NCBI GenBank assembly: GCA_047921215.1
Contig: JBLRWO010000020.1
Span: 10,157-74,156, forward strand
DNA: 64,000 nucleotides
From: RECM01 sp047921215
GTDB taxonomy: Bacteria > Bacteroidota > Rhodothermia > Balneolales > Cyclonatronaceae
Direction of reading: 5' to 3'
Shown piece after piece: positions 43,082 to 51,795 of the stretch (its first letter is position 1; every line of letters starts with the position of its first letter). The translations under genes were made by a program, and so were the position numbers. A model generated the notes under the pieces. The model saw only the letters and a list, made by a program, of their open reading frames with translations, was not told where the DNA came from and ran no database searches.

Positions 43082-43765
43082 TCAAACATTCAGTATAAAA
43101 CCCTTCTTGCGAACAGTCTGCAGATAATTCTTGGGGCTGATTTCCTTGATTTTCTTCCTGAGATAGCTCATATAGACATTGATGTAATTCGTCTTCGTAT
43201 CGAATTTGATTTCCCACACATTTTCTGCGAGTTCCTTGCTGTCGATAATCCTGTTGGGATTTTTCAGGAAATACGCCATCAGATCAAATTCGCTGTTTGT
43301 AAGAAACACATTCCGTCCATTTACCATAAATTCACGCTTTATGAAGTCCATGGTGAAATCGCCAAGCTCAATTACTTCGTTACCTTTTCCACTTTTGTAA
43401 CGGCGTGTAATAGCTTCAATCCGGGCAAGAAGTTCTTCGTTTTCAAAAGGTTTGGTGAGGTAATCGTCGGCACCAAAATCAAGCCCGTTCACCTTGAAAT
43501 TCACCGTATTATAGGCGCTTAAAATCAAAAGCGGGGTATCGATATTGTGGTCCCGGATAAATTTACATACTTCCAGACCATTCTTGTCCGGCAGACCGAG
43601 ATCCAGAATTATGCAATCAAAGTTATCTGACACAGCCATCTCTTCACCGCGCGTTCCATCCTCGACAGCGACCACCGTGTAGCCGTTTCTGGTAAGTACC
43701 CGATCAAGCAGGGTCCTTACAATATCATCATCTTCAACAACCAGTATTTTCATTGGTTTACTCAT
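43082..43765 (-). CDS. OmpR/PhoB-family response regulator
   Basis: A 227-residue two-component regulator. The receiver domain (about 5-115) has the acidic pair VVEDDD, phosphoacceptor Asp in CIILDLGLPDKNG, Ser in LILSAYN and Lys in YLTKPF. The DNA-binding winged helix (about 130-227) has FMVNGRNVFLTNSEFDLMAYF and the recognition part INVYMSYLRKKI. It has no histidine kinase gene beside it, so it is an orphan in this window, with its own terminator. A divergent AT-rich region of 140 bases lies upstream. Confidence 0.93.
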   Translation of the reverse strand: MSKPMKILVVEDDDIVRTLLDRVLTRNGYTVVAVEDGTRGEEMAVSDNFDCIILDLGLPDKNGLEVCKFIRDHNIDTPLLILSAYNTVNFKVNGLDFGADDYLTKPFENEELLARIEAITRRYKSGKGNEVIELGDFTMDFIKREFMVNGRNVFLTNSEFDLMAYFLKNPNRIIDSKELAENVWEIKFDTKTNYINVYMSYLRKKIKEISPKNYLQTVRKKGFILNV

Positions 43766-43903
43766 GAATTAGTCAGCTTGTAGTTCCTTCAAATAAAGCC
43801 GCACGGCGATAATATAATTAAAATATTTTAAGAATATTAAAGTTGTTTTTCCGCACTAACCCACTTCAATTACAAATATTAAAATTGGTTCCCAGTTTAA
43901 TTA

Positions 43904-44605
43904 CTATTTTTTAATATTTGCTGAATTATAGCCCACTGACCGCATCCAGGTATAAACCCTGTTAACTATGGCTGGTGCAAGTTCATGCCCTCCGGGATGT
44001 GACATCGCCGTTACATCAATACCGGCTTTAACAAGTACCTGAATATGCTCCTGCTGAGCTGCGTGGTTAACCACGGTATCTTTTTTCCCGTGAACCGACA
44101 GTACCCGTATATGTTTTCCTTTTTTTATACGGCCACGGAATGCTTCCGATTTAAACCTGCCGCCGATCAGGATCAAATCGTTTGTATGTTTGTACCTGCT
44201 GAATGCAAAATATCCCGCAAGATAGGCACCCATCGAATATCCCAGTACACATACACGATCAATCTTTAAATGAGGGACCAGTCCGTCGATCACTTCCTGA
44301 ACAAATTCGGAAGTGTACTCCAGCGACTTGATGAAGGATCCCTGTTTTCCGTTATAGATATACCATGAATAGCCCCACTTACCACGGTACTCTGCATCCC
44401 CGATATTTACGTACGGTCCCTGGATAAAAAGGTGATATGCCCTTACCTCCAGCAGTTTTTTCATTTGTCGCTGGAATTTATCCAGATTCTGACCGAATCC
44501 ATGGAGATATACGATCAATGGCTTATCGCCCGGTGTTCCGGTCTCTATAAGCCGGTAGGGTACTTCAACTTTGAACGATGTTTTCCCGCTAATCAGAACA
44601 TTCAT
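43904..44605 (-). CDS. alpha/beta hydrolase (carboxylesterase/dienelactone-hydrolase-like)
   Basis: A 233-residue esterase-like protein from the ATG at 44605; a longer frame to 44671 adds a tail without support. Catalytic triad candidates are Ser in GYSMGAYLAG, Asp in VHGKKDTVVN and His in SHPGGHELAP. The oxyanion region is LIVYLHGFGQNLDKF. There is no signal peptide. A -7 box TATATTTG lies on the minus strand at 44636-44629, giving a transcript start just upstream of 44605. Substrate unknown. It belongs to the phospholipase/carboxylesterase group often called YpfH/EstB-like. Confidence 0.8.
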   Translation of the reverse strand: MNVLISGKTSFKVEVPYRLIETGTPGDKPLIVYLHGFGQNLDKFQRQMKKLLEVRAYHLFIQGPYVNIGDAEYRGKWGYSWYIYNGKQGSFIKSLEYTSEFVQEVIDGLVPHLKIDRVCVLGYSMGAYLAGYFAFSRYKHTNDLILIGGRFKSEAFRGRIKKGKHIRVLSVHGKKDTVVNHAAQQEHIQVLVKAGIDVTAMSHPGGHELAPAIVNRVYTWMRSVGYNSANIKK

Positions 44606-44628
44606 ATAATAATTTTGAAATTTTAGGC

Positions 44629-44636
44629 CAAATATA
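44629..44636 (-). promoter_or_regulatory. -7 box of the esterase gene
   Basis: TATATTTG on the minus strand matches TAnnTTTG, 24 bases before the ATG at 44605. It supports the shorter start of the esterase. Confidence 0.4.
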
Positions 44637-44677
44637 ATGAATACGTACACATTCTCTCTATAAAATACCATTCTGTA

Positions 44678-44716
44678 TGCAATGTCAGGTTGTATTGCAT
44701 TCCGGTTTCAAACCGG
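44678..44716. repeat. inverted repeats upstream of bioB
   Basis: TGCAAT (44678-44683) with ATTGCA (44694-44699), and immediately after it the perfect palindrome CCGGTTT-C-AAACCGG (44702-44716). They lie in the shared spacer between the esterase and bioB. Operator or recombination roles are possible; no known motif is recognised. Confidence 0.55.
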
Positions 44717-44801
44717 CTGTGGCAGCCAATGATTCTTCACCGGTACAATTTTTGACCGGCACCAAAAACCTCAATTATTCCTGCTTAAACAAAAAGTAGC
44801 G

Positions 44802-44833
44802 TTGAATTTTCCAACGATATGGTGTTACTTTAG
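44802..44833 (+). promoter_or_regulatory. probable promoter of bioB
   Basis: TTG (44802-44804), 21 bases, then TACTTTAG (44826-44833), which differs from TAnnTTTG at one place. Placed 38 bases before the ATG at 44871. The -33 part overlaps the near-palindrome GTTGAATTTTCCAAC. Confidence 0.4.
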
Positions 44834-44870
44834 TACTCTTTTCCAACACAACCATTATACTCCAATTGAC

Positions 44871-45851
44871 ATGAAAGAAATCCGTACAGACTGGTCCAAA
44901 TCAGAAATCGAAGAAATTTACAGAACTCCCCTAATGGAGCTCATCTACCGGGCTGCCACAGTTCACCGCGAATACCACCGCACAGGAGAAGTTCAGGTCT
45001 GCACACTGTTATCAATCAAAACCGGTGGTTGTCCCGAAGACTGTTCCTATTGTCCTCAATCGGCCCGGTATCAAACCGAAGTGGATGCTGAACCGCTGAT
45101 GCAGCTGAACGATGTGATAGACGCAGCTATGCAGGCCAGGGAAAACGGAAGTACGCGATTCTGTATGGGGTCGGCCTGGAGAAATGCCCGGAACAACAAG
45201 GATTTTGAACGGGTAACCGAAATGATAAAAGCGGTAAACTCGATGGGTCTTGAGGTTTGCTGTACACTGGGCATGTTGAGTGAAGAGCAGGCCATGAAGT
45301 TAAAGGAGGCTGGTCTGTACGCCTATAATCACAACCTGGACAGTGGCGAGGAGTTTTACGAACAGATTATAACCACCCGAACCTACAACGACAGGCTGAA
45401 GACACTTGAGAATGTACGCAAGGCCAATCTGTCGGTCTGTTGTGGTGGTATTATTGGAATGGGAGAAACGGACGGCGACCGGCTTGATTTGCTTCACACC
45501 CTTGCCACCCTGCCAAAACACCCTGAATCGGTACCGATCAATGCCCTTGTTGCCGTTAAGGGTACGCCCATGGAAGGCCGCGAAAAGGCATCCGTCTGGG
45601 AAATGGTAAGAATGATTGCTACAGCCAGGATACTGATGCCCACTTCAATGGTACGGCTATCGGCCGGCCGGGTTGATATGCCGGTTTCGGAGCAGGCACT
45701 CTGTTTTATGGCCGGAGCCAATTCCATATTTGCCGGTGAAAAACTGCTTACTACCCGCAACAACGAGACTGATCAGGATAAGTTGATGTTCGACCTGCTT
45801 GGACTTGAGCCAAGGAAAGCATTCAAGGAAGAACTTGAAAATATCTCCTGA
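44871..45851 (+). CDS. bioB: biotin synthase
   Basis: Radical SAM enzyme that inserts sulfur into dethiobiotin, the last step of biotin synthesis. From the ATG at 44871 the protein has 326 residues. The cluster motif is CPEDCSYC (CxxxCxxC). FCMGSAWRNARNNKDFERV and the LDSGEEFY-NHNL segment fit BioB, and ARILMPTSMVRLSAGRVDM carries the Arg-containing strand of the [2Fe-2S] site. An earlier frame start at 44802 overlaps the promoter and is rejected. It is convergent with bioA across 108 bases. Confidence 0.95.
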   Translation: MKEIRTDWSKSEIEEIYRTPLMELIYRAATVHREYHRTGEVQVCTLLSIKTGGCPEDCSYCPQSARYQTEVDAEPLMQLNDVIDAAMQARENGSTRFCMGSAWRNARNNKDFERVTEMIKAVNSMGLEVCCTLGMLSEEQAMKLKEAGLYAYNHNLDSGEEFYEQIITTRTYNDRLKTLENVRKANLSVCCGGIIGMGETDGDRLDLLHTLATLPKHPESVPINALVAVKGTPMEGREKASVWEMVRMIATARILMPTSMVRLSAGRVDMPVSEQALCFMAGANSIFAGEKLLTTRNNETDQDKLMFDLLGLEPRKAFKEELENIS

Positions 45852-45959
45852 TCCCGGGATTACCATCGTTCATTTCCAATTCCGGCACGTTGGAGCTTTC
45901 CTGCAAAAAACCTGCGATTAACTGTTGCTGGTCAAGTATTTTGGGGCGGCTATGTGATA

Positions 45960-47258
45960 TCAGTCATTCAGTGAATGCAGTACTTCAGGTATCACCTTGT
46001 ATATTCCGGCCAGTTCATCATCTGTGATGATATAAGGAGGCATCAGATAAAGTGTATCGCCCAGTGGTCTCAGCAGTAATCCCTTCTCCAGAAATTTTCT
46101 GCGAAGTACCGGTGCAATTTCGTTCAAATAACCACTTTCTCCGCGGGTATTTACCTGCCATGCTGCAATCGTACCACATACGCGGAATCTGGAGACCTGC
46201 TTCATATCCATAAGATATCCGGCATTGTCCAGATGTTTCCGGGCCATATCCATGAATTTCTCGGGATTTTTCCTGAGCAACTCCATTGAAGCTACAGCTG
46301 CCGCACACGAAAGCGGATTTGCCGTATAAGAATGACCATGGAAGAATGTTTTTCGCCGGTCGTCGCTGTAGAATGCCTGATAAATCTTCTCCCCTGTTAC
46401 CGTAACGGAGAGTGGCAGAAATCCACCGGTTATTCCCTTGGAAAGGCAAATAAGGTCGGGACACACCCCAGCAGATGTAGATGCAAACCAGTGACCCGTA
46501 CGACCAAAGCCTGTCATCACTTCATCGAATATCAGCAGTGTATCATGCGCGGTGCATATCGACCTCAGCTTTTCAAGAAATTCAGGTCTGCACATGTTCA
46601 TCCCACCGGCCCCCTGAACAAGCGGCTCAACGATTACGGCTGCATGATTTACATCATTACGCCGGAGTAAATGCTTAACCTGTTCCAGGCTGCTCTGCTC
46701 CTTTTCTTCCACATCTGCATCTCCAATCCATGTAGCGGGATAATCCACGTAGTCTGTATGGAAGAGCATATCCCTGAAAGGCAGGGTAAACGTTCCGCGG
46801 CCGCCGGCCGACATGGCACCGATCGTATCGCCATGATATGCGTTATTAAATGCAATAAACCGGTTTTTGGATTGTATTCCCTGATTGAAATAGAACTGAC
46901 TTGCCAGCTTCAGGGCCACCTCAACAGCGGTAGATCCGTTGTCAGAAAAAAATACGTGATCGAGTCCTTCCGGGAGCAGTTCAGTGAGCTGATTGGCAAG
47001 TTCGATTGCCGGGTCGTGAGTAAATCCGGCGAACAATACATGTTCAAGCTTCAATGCCTGTTCGTGAATGGCATCAGCTATAACCGGATTCGAATGCCCA
47101 TGAATGTTAACCCACCAGCTTGATATGGCATCCAGAATACGGTTGCCATTGTCGTCGGTAAGATAGACCCCCTCCCCTTTTTTGATATTCAGTGGTTCCG
47201 GATCCGTTTTCATCTGGGTGAACGGATGCCATATGGTGGCATTCTTACGTTTGGTCAT
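45960..47258 (-). CDS. bioA: adenosylmethionine-8-amino-7-oxononanoate aminotransferase
   Basis: PLP-dependent aminotransferase that makes 7,8-diaminopelargonic acid, the third step of biotin synthesis. The 432-residue protein has SSWWVNIHGHSNP, FFSDNGSTAVEVALK, the Asp of the PLP pocket in FDEVMTGFGRTG, and the Schiff-base Lys in LSKGITGGFLPL. Class III aminotransferases also include GABA and ornithine enzymes, but the WWVNIHGH start with LSVTVTGEKIY favours BioA. Starts at ATG 47258; a GTG at 47261 is one codon earlier. It follows the Cys-rich conserved protein by about 50 bases. Confidence 0.93.
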   Translation of the reverse strand: MTKRKNATIWHPFTQMKTDPEPLNIKKGEGVYLTDDNGNRILDAISSWWVNIHGHSNPVIADAIHEQALKLEHVLFAGFTHDPAIELANQLTELLPEGLDHVFFSDNGSTAVEVALKLASQFYFNQGIQSKNRFIAFNNAYHGDTIGAMSAGGRGTFTLPFRDMLFHTDYVDYPATWIGDADVEEKEQSSLEQVKHLLRRNDVNHAAVIVEPLVQGAGGMNMCRPEFLEKLRSICTAHDTLLIFDEVMTGFGRTGHWFASTSAGVCPDLICLSKGITGGFLPLSVTVTGEKIYQAFYSDDRRKTFFHGHSYTANPLSCAAAVASMELLRKNPEKFMDMARKHLDNAGYLMDMKQVSRFRVCGTIAAWQVNTRGESGYLNEIAPVLRRKFLEKGLLLRPLGDTLYLMPPYIITDDELAGIYKVIPEVLHSLND

Positions 47259-47312
47259 CACAAAATCTGTTGAACAGGACGGTAACGTTCGACCGGGCCA
47301 GACCGGATAATA

Positions 47313-47798
47313 TCATCTTGTGTAAGCATGACTATCGGTTAATCCGGCTGATTCAGCAATTTCATCAATACCGGGTACCTGGTCATCAAGCAGTTCCGCT
47401 TCCAGAATATCGGCAAAAGCATTGAGATAAGATACAGCATCTCCGGCTGACCGGTAATCCAGATGGGTAACACCCAGATAGCGGAGTATTCTTACATCGC
47501 TGAGTTTTTCGAGGTGGGCAATGTCGTGCAGGTTCAAACCAAGTTCGAGCATACATTCAATAATGTAGTTGATAGGATACTTGCTTAAGGGGCAGTAATC
47601 AAGGGTTTGACGTTCCCAGTCGCCCGCTTTCTGCAGTGCGAGGGCGTGTATCTCTGCCGGTGACAGACGGGTTATGGTTTGTGCCAGATGGCCGCATATA
47701 CAGCGGCCCATGTGTGTCCAGCTAAACCCGGATGAATTCCTGATACGCCGGGCTGTTGATCTGAGGGTATCGATAAGTTGTACAGATGAAACAGGCAT
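47313..47798 (-). CDS. conserved cytoplasmic protein with CxC motif, function unknown
   Basis: About 161 residues from the ATG at 47798 (a longer frame to 47849 is unlikely). The N-terminal half contains SSGFSWTHMGRCICGHLAQTIT, with a CxC pair, a nearby His and an Arg, then DYCPLSKYPINYII. The pattern seems conserved in Bacteroidota proteins as I recall them, but I do not know a function and no named domain fits. The Cys/His set could bind metal or be redox active. It is transcribed just before bioA and its start lies near the end of the peroxiredoxin gene. Confidence 0.7.
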   Translation of the reverse strand: MPVSSVQLIDTLRSTARRIRNSSGFSWTHMGRCICGHLAQTITRLSPAEIHALALQKAGDWERQTLDYCPLSKYPINYIIECMLELGLNLHDIAHLEKLSDVRILRYLGVTHLDYRSAGDAVSYLNAFADILEAELLDDQVPGIDEIAESAGLTDSHAYTR

Positions 47799-47893
47799 AT
47801 CATATTTATTAAAACAATTAACAGCACAGTATACAAGGTGTCTGAACACCCGGCCGTACGCACGCTCTTTGTTTAATTCAGTACTTCAGGGCA

Positions 47894-48379
47894 TTATTTA
47901 ACTGAAGTAACGGCAAGTCTGGATGCCACATCTAACGCAGCATCAAAATCAGGTAGATTGCTCGGGTTATCCAGAACCTCAGCATAGCGGATGATACCAT
48001 CTGTATCTATAAGGAATGCTGCTCGCTTGGAAACCCCCTTCATTCCGAAGAAATCGTCATGAAGTGCACCGTAGGCTTCTGAAACATCCCGGTTAAAATC
48101 GCTGAGAAGTGTAAAATTGAGTCCCCGGGCCTTTTTAAATTCTTTGAGCACGAAAAAACTGTCAACACTGATACCCATTACCTCAACATTCATATCGTTG
48201 TAAGGCGCCAGGTTGTCGCGCATATAGCACATTTCCTTGGTGCATACTCCTGTGAATGCAAGTGGAAAAAAAAGAAGTAGTATGTTTTTGGTACCGTTAA
48301 AATCGGATAGTTTCACATCATTCCCCTCGGTATCCTTCAGCATAAAATCGGGGGCTTTGTTTCCGGTTGTCAGGTTCAT
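47894..48379 (-). CDS. peroxiredoxin (AhpE/AhpC-TSA family)
   Basis: A 161-residue thiol peroxidase that reduces hydrogen peroxide and organic peroxides. It has APDFMLKDTEGNDVKLSDF, FFPLAFTGVCTKEMC with the peroxidatic Cys (about residue 47) and a second Cys five places on, and an Arg further along for the active site. The FTGVCTKE context fits the AhpE group rather than Bcp (PxxxTPGCT). No reductase gene is nearby, and the resolving mechanism is not clear from the sequence. Confidence 0.9.
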   Translation of the reverse strand: MNLTTGNKAPDFMLKDTEGNDVKLSDFNGTKNILLLFFPLAFTGVCTKEMCYMRDNLAPYNDMNVEVMGISVDSFFVLKEFKKARGLNFTLLSDFNRDVSEAYGALHDDFFGMKGVSKRAAFLIDTDGIIRYAEVLDNPSNLPDFDAALDVASRLAVTSVK

Positions 48380-48466
48380 GGGTCGTTTTTATTATCGCGG
48401 GTTAGCAGGTCTATATGTTAATGTTGACAGCGATAACAACACAAACTGGTGCAGGGTTCATTTTCG

Positions 48467-49084
48467 TCAGGTTTTATGTGTACCATAAAACAGTAAACCA
48501 CTTCCCCATGCCAGTACGAGCTGAACTACCCATGAATAGTCACCATCCGGCATCGATGGCTCTGAAAGTCTGAATACCCACATCAGAAAATATCCCGAGA
48601 GAAGAATTAACAATCCTGCTACAATCAAAAGATACTTTCTGTCCCGGCTCAGGAACAGGCCATACATAAGTAGTGCCACAATTATGCTGCCCGCTTCATA
48701 AATTCCCAGCAGAACTTCTTTCAGAAAAATAGTATTTACGACTAATGCATACACTGGGATTAGCAGCAGGGGTACCCAGCAAAACAGAACCGGGAACCGG
48801 GTTATTCCGGGTCTGGCATTGCGGTTGAGAAAGATCAGGCCGCACATGGCAACGGCAATCGCACTCATGCGGCTCCATTCCATTACCGACAAGGCAACCA
48901 TGCGATAGAATTCGCCTTCAAAAAAAACCTGATAATTCAGGGGAAGAGTGGCCAGAAAAAAGAGGAAGCAGGCCATCGCAAACGTACCATATTCGAGCTG
49001 ACCCTCCGAATCGATATATTTGCGACGATAAACCAGCGTACCGGCTATCATTATAATGCTCAATAATAACCCCGGCCAGTTCAT
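48467..49084 (-). CDS. multi-pass membrane protein, function unknown
   Basis: A 205-residue hydrophobic protein with about six or seven membrane helices, starting MNWPGLLLSIIMIAGTLVY. Short charged loops (RRKYIDSEGQ, NRNARPG, SRDRKY) separate them. I do not recognise a family. It lies 31 bases downstream of the DinB-like gene on the same strand, so co-transcription is likely. It has no signal peptide apart from the first helix. Confidence 0.65.
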   Translation of the reverse strand: MNWPGLLLSIIMIAGTLVYRRKYIDSEGQLEYGTFAMACFLFFLATLPLNYQVFFEGEFYRMVALSVMEWSRMSAIAVAMCGLIFLNRNARPGITRFPVLFCWVPLLLIPVYALVVNTIFLKEVLLGIYEAGSIIVALLMYGLFLSRDRKYLLIVAGLLILLSGYFLMWVFRLSEPSMPDGDYSWVVQLVLAWGSGLLFYGTHKT

Positions 49085-49115
49085 CTACAGATAATTATGG
49101 TATAGGGGGCCTTCA

Positions 49116-49592
49116 TCATTTCCGGTCGCTAATGGTTAGTACCCGTTCGGCTACCTGCCTTAGCTGTGAGCGTTCAAATTGCAGCATCTCTTCAAGCAAA
49201 TCGTGAATATTCTTTTCCTTGCCTCGTATACTTACCGTTTTGTGCAGGTCGGCTGGAACAACCCTCCCAAGCATGGAGATGATAGCCGCACGGTGTTTGA
49301 TTATCTTTTCGAGTACCCGGTCTGCGCTTTTTCCTTCGATCTGTGACGGGCTGAACGATTTCCTGTAATCTTCCTGATCCAGCGCCGATTGAGTTCTGCC
49401 TGTCAGTATCTTTTCTATGGCCAGGCGAAAATGGTTTTGCTGGGCGTGATCGATAAGGGCGACCATTTCAAGAATAGAGAATTTACCACCTGGTTTCTCT
49501 TCGTAGGGAACACTTTTAATTACGTACTTCAGTGCTTCAACCTCATCCTGCAGATAAGCCGCATCATCAACCATTTTTTTAAACTGATCCAT
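49116..49592 (-). CDS. DinB-like four-helix protein
   Basis: A 158-residue all-helical protein. The overall helix pattern (long N-terminal helix, ALIDHAQQNHFRLAIEKI, LHKTVSIRGKEKNIHDLLEEMLQFERSQLRQVAERVL) fits the DinB/YfiT superfamily. The first helix-pair His is present (DHAQQNH), but the HxxxH of the last helix is missing (FERSQLRQ). It may therefore not bind metal in the usual way. The function is unknown. Confidence in the family is moderate; the fold inference rests on helix pattern. Confidence 0.5.
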   Translation of the reverse strand: MDQFKKMVDDAAYLQDEVEALKYVIKSVPYEEKPGGKFSILEMVALIDHAQQNHFRLAIEKILTGRTQSALDQEDYRKSFSPSQIEGKSADRVLEKIIKHRAAIISMLGRVVPADLHKTVSIRGKEKNIHDLLEEMLQFERSQLRQVAERVLTISDRK

Positions 49593-49634
49593 AAATCGGT
49601 ATTTAAGGCCTCTCAGGGATAGTTGCCTGCTGCG

Positions 49635-50312
49635 CTAGCTGGCAGACTGATTATCCTCATCTCTCCGGGCTTCGAGCATTTCAACCAGCGAAAGTGATGT
49701 ATCCCATTTACTGTCGCGGTTGCGAACAGAGTGAATGTTGTTGTCTTCCCTGAAATTCCAGAACTGGCCAAACTGACGGTTTCTGTAATCACGAAGGAAA
49801 TCAAGACGGTCTTTCAGTTCCTCTTTCGGCTTAAGCAGTTTCTCCTTGTCATAGATTGCTTCACCTCGCGATTTGAATACCAGGTCATAATCTTTGCTCA
49901 TCACAATAGCCTCTTCCGGGCAGACCTCTTCACAAAAGCCGCAGTAGATGCATCGCAGCATGTTGATTTCAAAAAAAGTGGGATAGCGTTCTTTCGGATC
50001 ATCTGAATTTTCAGAAGCCTGCATACTGATTGCAAGCGGAGGACAAGCCCTTGCACACAGACCACAGGCCACACAACGTTCCTTACCGTTATCTTCCACA
50101 AGAACCGGTCTGCCGCGGAAAATGGCAGGCGGATCCCATTTCTCCTCGGGATACATCATAGTAAAGGTCGGCTGAAACATCTGCTTCAACGTGTACCACA
50201 GTCCCCTGAATATTTCAGGCAGATAGATACGTTCAAGGAAATTCAGTTTACGCTCTTTGTCGTAATTCTGGTTAATTGCGTTAACGACCGGTTGTTCGAG
50301 ATCCTTAGCCAT
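49635..50312 (-). CDS. nuoI: NADH-quinone oxidoreductase subunit I (stand-alone)
   Basis: Ferredoxin-like subunit of complex I carrying clusters N6a and N6b. The 225-residue protein has two 4Fe-4S motifs, CVACGLCARACP at about 79-90 and CIYCGFCEEVCP at about 119-130. The N-terminal LWYTLKQMFQPTFTMMYPEEKW region is typical of NuoI. The C-terminal extension (about 70 residues, highly charged) is longer than in E. coli. No other nuo gene lies beside it. It has its own clear promoter at 50356-50387. It could also serve a related complex (group 4 hydrogenase), but NuoI is the simplest reading. Confidence 0.85.
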   Translation of the reverse strand: MAKDLEQPVVNAINQNYDKERKLNFLERIYLPEIFRGLWYTLKQMFQPTFTMMYPEEKWDPPAIFRGRPVLVEDNGKERCVACGLCARACPPLAISMQASENSDDPKERYPTFFEINMLRCIYCGFCEEVCPEEAIVMSKDYDLVFKSRGEAIYDKEKLLKPKEELKDRLDFLRDYRNRQFGQFWNFREDNNIHSVRNRDSKWDTSLSLVEMLEARRDEDNQSAS

Positions 50313-50355
50313 TCTCTGTTATTTAGGGTATTCTACTCGTACTGTTTACAATGTG

Positions 50356-50387
50356 CAAAGATAAAGGGTTGAGTCTTCACGATCAAA
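50356..50387 (-). promoter_or_regulatory. promoter of nuoI
   Basis: On the minus strand TTTG (50387-50384), 20 bases, then TATCTTTG (50363-50356): an exact Bacteroidota TTTG-N20-TAnnTTTG promoter. The transcript would start near 50349, about 37 bases before the nuoI ATG at 50312. Confidence 0.6.
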
Positions 50388-50406
50388 GCAAATAAGGAAC
50401 CACTTC

Positions 50407-51711
50407 CTATTTTTGCTTGAAGACCATCGTGATCGGAACGCCACGGAAGGAGTACTTTTCACGAAGCTGGTTCTCTATATATCGTCTGTAGTGCGGCGGG
50501 AGTTCCCGCGGATTGTTCATAAAGAAAGAAAAAACGGGCGGGTTTTGCTTGACCTGGGCAGCAAAGGTAATTTTGAGCGGCTTGCCCCTGGCGAAAGGGA
50601 GTGGTCTGTTCTCAAGCGTTTCTCTTATAAACTCATTAAGCTGGGCTGTGCTGATTTTTTTATTGCGCTGTTCGAGTACCTCATCGGCCAGATCAATCAC
50701 TTTGTAGATGCGCGTTTTATTCAGGGCCGATATGGATACCACCGGGATATAATCGAGGGTCTGAAGCCGGGTTTTTATTGCCAGTTCGAATTCTTTAAAT
50801 GTGTTGGTTTCTTTCTCAACCAGATCCCATTTATTGATCGCGATGATGATGCCCTTGTTAAACTTTTCGGACTCAGCCAGCAACCTGATGTCCTGAGCCT
50901 CCAGCCCACGGGTGGCATCGATTACCATGATTACCACATCGCTTTCACGTATGGCCCGGTGGGTACGCAGTGTACTGTAAAACTCGATATTCTCTTTAAC
51001 TTTGGTTTTTCGCCGGAGACCCGCCGTATCGACCAGAATGTATTTTCTACCCTCATACTCGAGCAGGCTGTTTATGGAATCGCGTGTTGTACCGGCAATT
51101 TCGGTTACGATAGATCGCTCATCTTTAAGAACGGCATTCACAAAACTACTTTTCCCAACATTGGGCCGGCCAATTATGGCGAGTTTGGGGTAATCACTCT
51201 CAATATCGGGAACATCTTCGGGAAGAAGTTCAACAATCCGGTCCATCAGTTCGCCGGTACCCATGCCGCTTACGGACGATACCGGAAAAAGATCATCGAA
51301 CCCAAGGCTGTAAAAAGAGGACGCATTCCATCTTCGCTCTTCATTGTCGGCTTTGTTTGCCACAACAATGACAGGTTTCTTCTGTTTGCGCAGTATATCA
51401 GCTACATTTGAATCCAGGTCGACCAGGCCATGCTCCACATCCACCATGAAAAGAACGACATCCGATTCTTCAAGGGCGATGTGAACCTGCTCCCGGATAC
51501 CGGCAACCATTATGTCCGGGTCATCGGGTACGTATCCGCCGGTATCTATCACGTTGAATGTTCTTCCGTTCCAGAAGGATTCTCCATAATGACGGTCGCG
51601 GGTCACTCCCGATTCGTCGTGTACAATCGCCACACGCTCGCCAATCAACCTGTTAAATAGTGTGGATTTACCCACATTGGGTCTTCCTACAATGGCGACT
51701 ACTGGTAACAT
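50407..51711 (-). CDS. der: ribosome biogenesis GTPase Der (EngA)
   Basis: Essential tandem GTPase for 50S assembly. The 434-residue protein has two G domains. The first has GRPNVGKSTLFN, DTGGYV and NKAD; the second GRPNVGKSSFVN, DTAGLRRK and NKWD. A C-terminal KH-like domain follows (KITFAAQVKQNPPVFSFFMNNP). It is divergent from the small membrane protein gene at 51796 and sits upstream of, but is separated by a promoter from, nuoI. Confidence 0.97.
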   Translation of the reverse strand: MLPVVAIVGRPNVGKSTLFNRLIGERVAIVHDESGVTRDRHYGESFWNGRTFNVIDTGGYVPDDPDIMVAGIREQVHIALEESDVVLFMVDVEHGLVDLDSNVADILRKQKKPVIVVANKADNEERRWNASSFYSLGFDDLFPVSSVSGMGTGELMDRIVELLPEDVPDIESDYPKLAIIGRPNVGKSSFVNAVLKDERSIVTEIAGTTRDSINSLLEYEGRKYILVDTAGLRRKTKVKENIEFYSTLRTHRAIRESDVVIMVIDATRGLEAQDIRLLAESEKFNKGIIIAINKWDLVEKETNTFKEFELAIKTRLQTLDYIPVVSISALNKTRIYKVIDLADEVLEQRNKKISTAQLNEFIRETLENRPLPFARGKPLKITFAAQVKQNPPVFSFFMNNPRELPPHYRRYIENQLREKYSFRGVPITMVFKQK

Positions 51712-51795
51712 ATACTTTTGTATTCCGTGTTATTGGCTTATTTTGGTGTGAAATCTACGGAAATATTTGACGACTTTGTCATCCGGATACCATAT

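Noticed and set aside
44802..44870. N-terminal extension of bioB from the earlier start at 44802
   Set aside because: It overlaps the proposed promoter and does not match biotin synthase N-termini.
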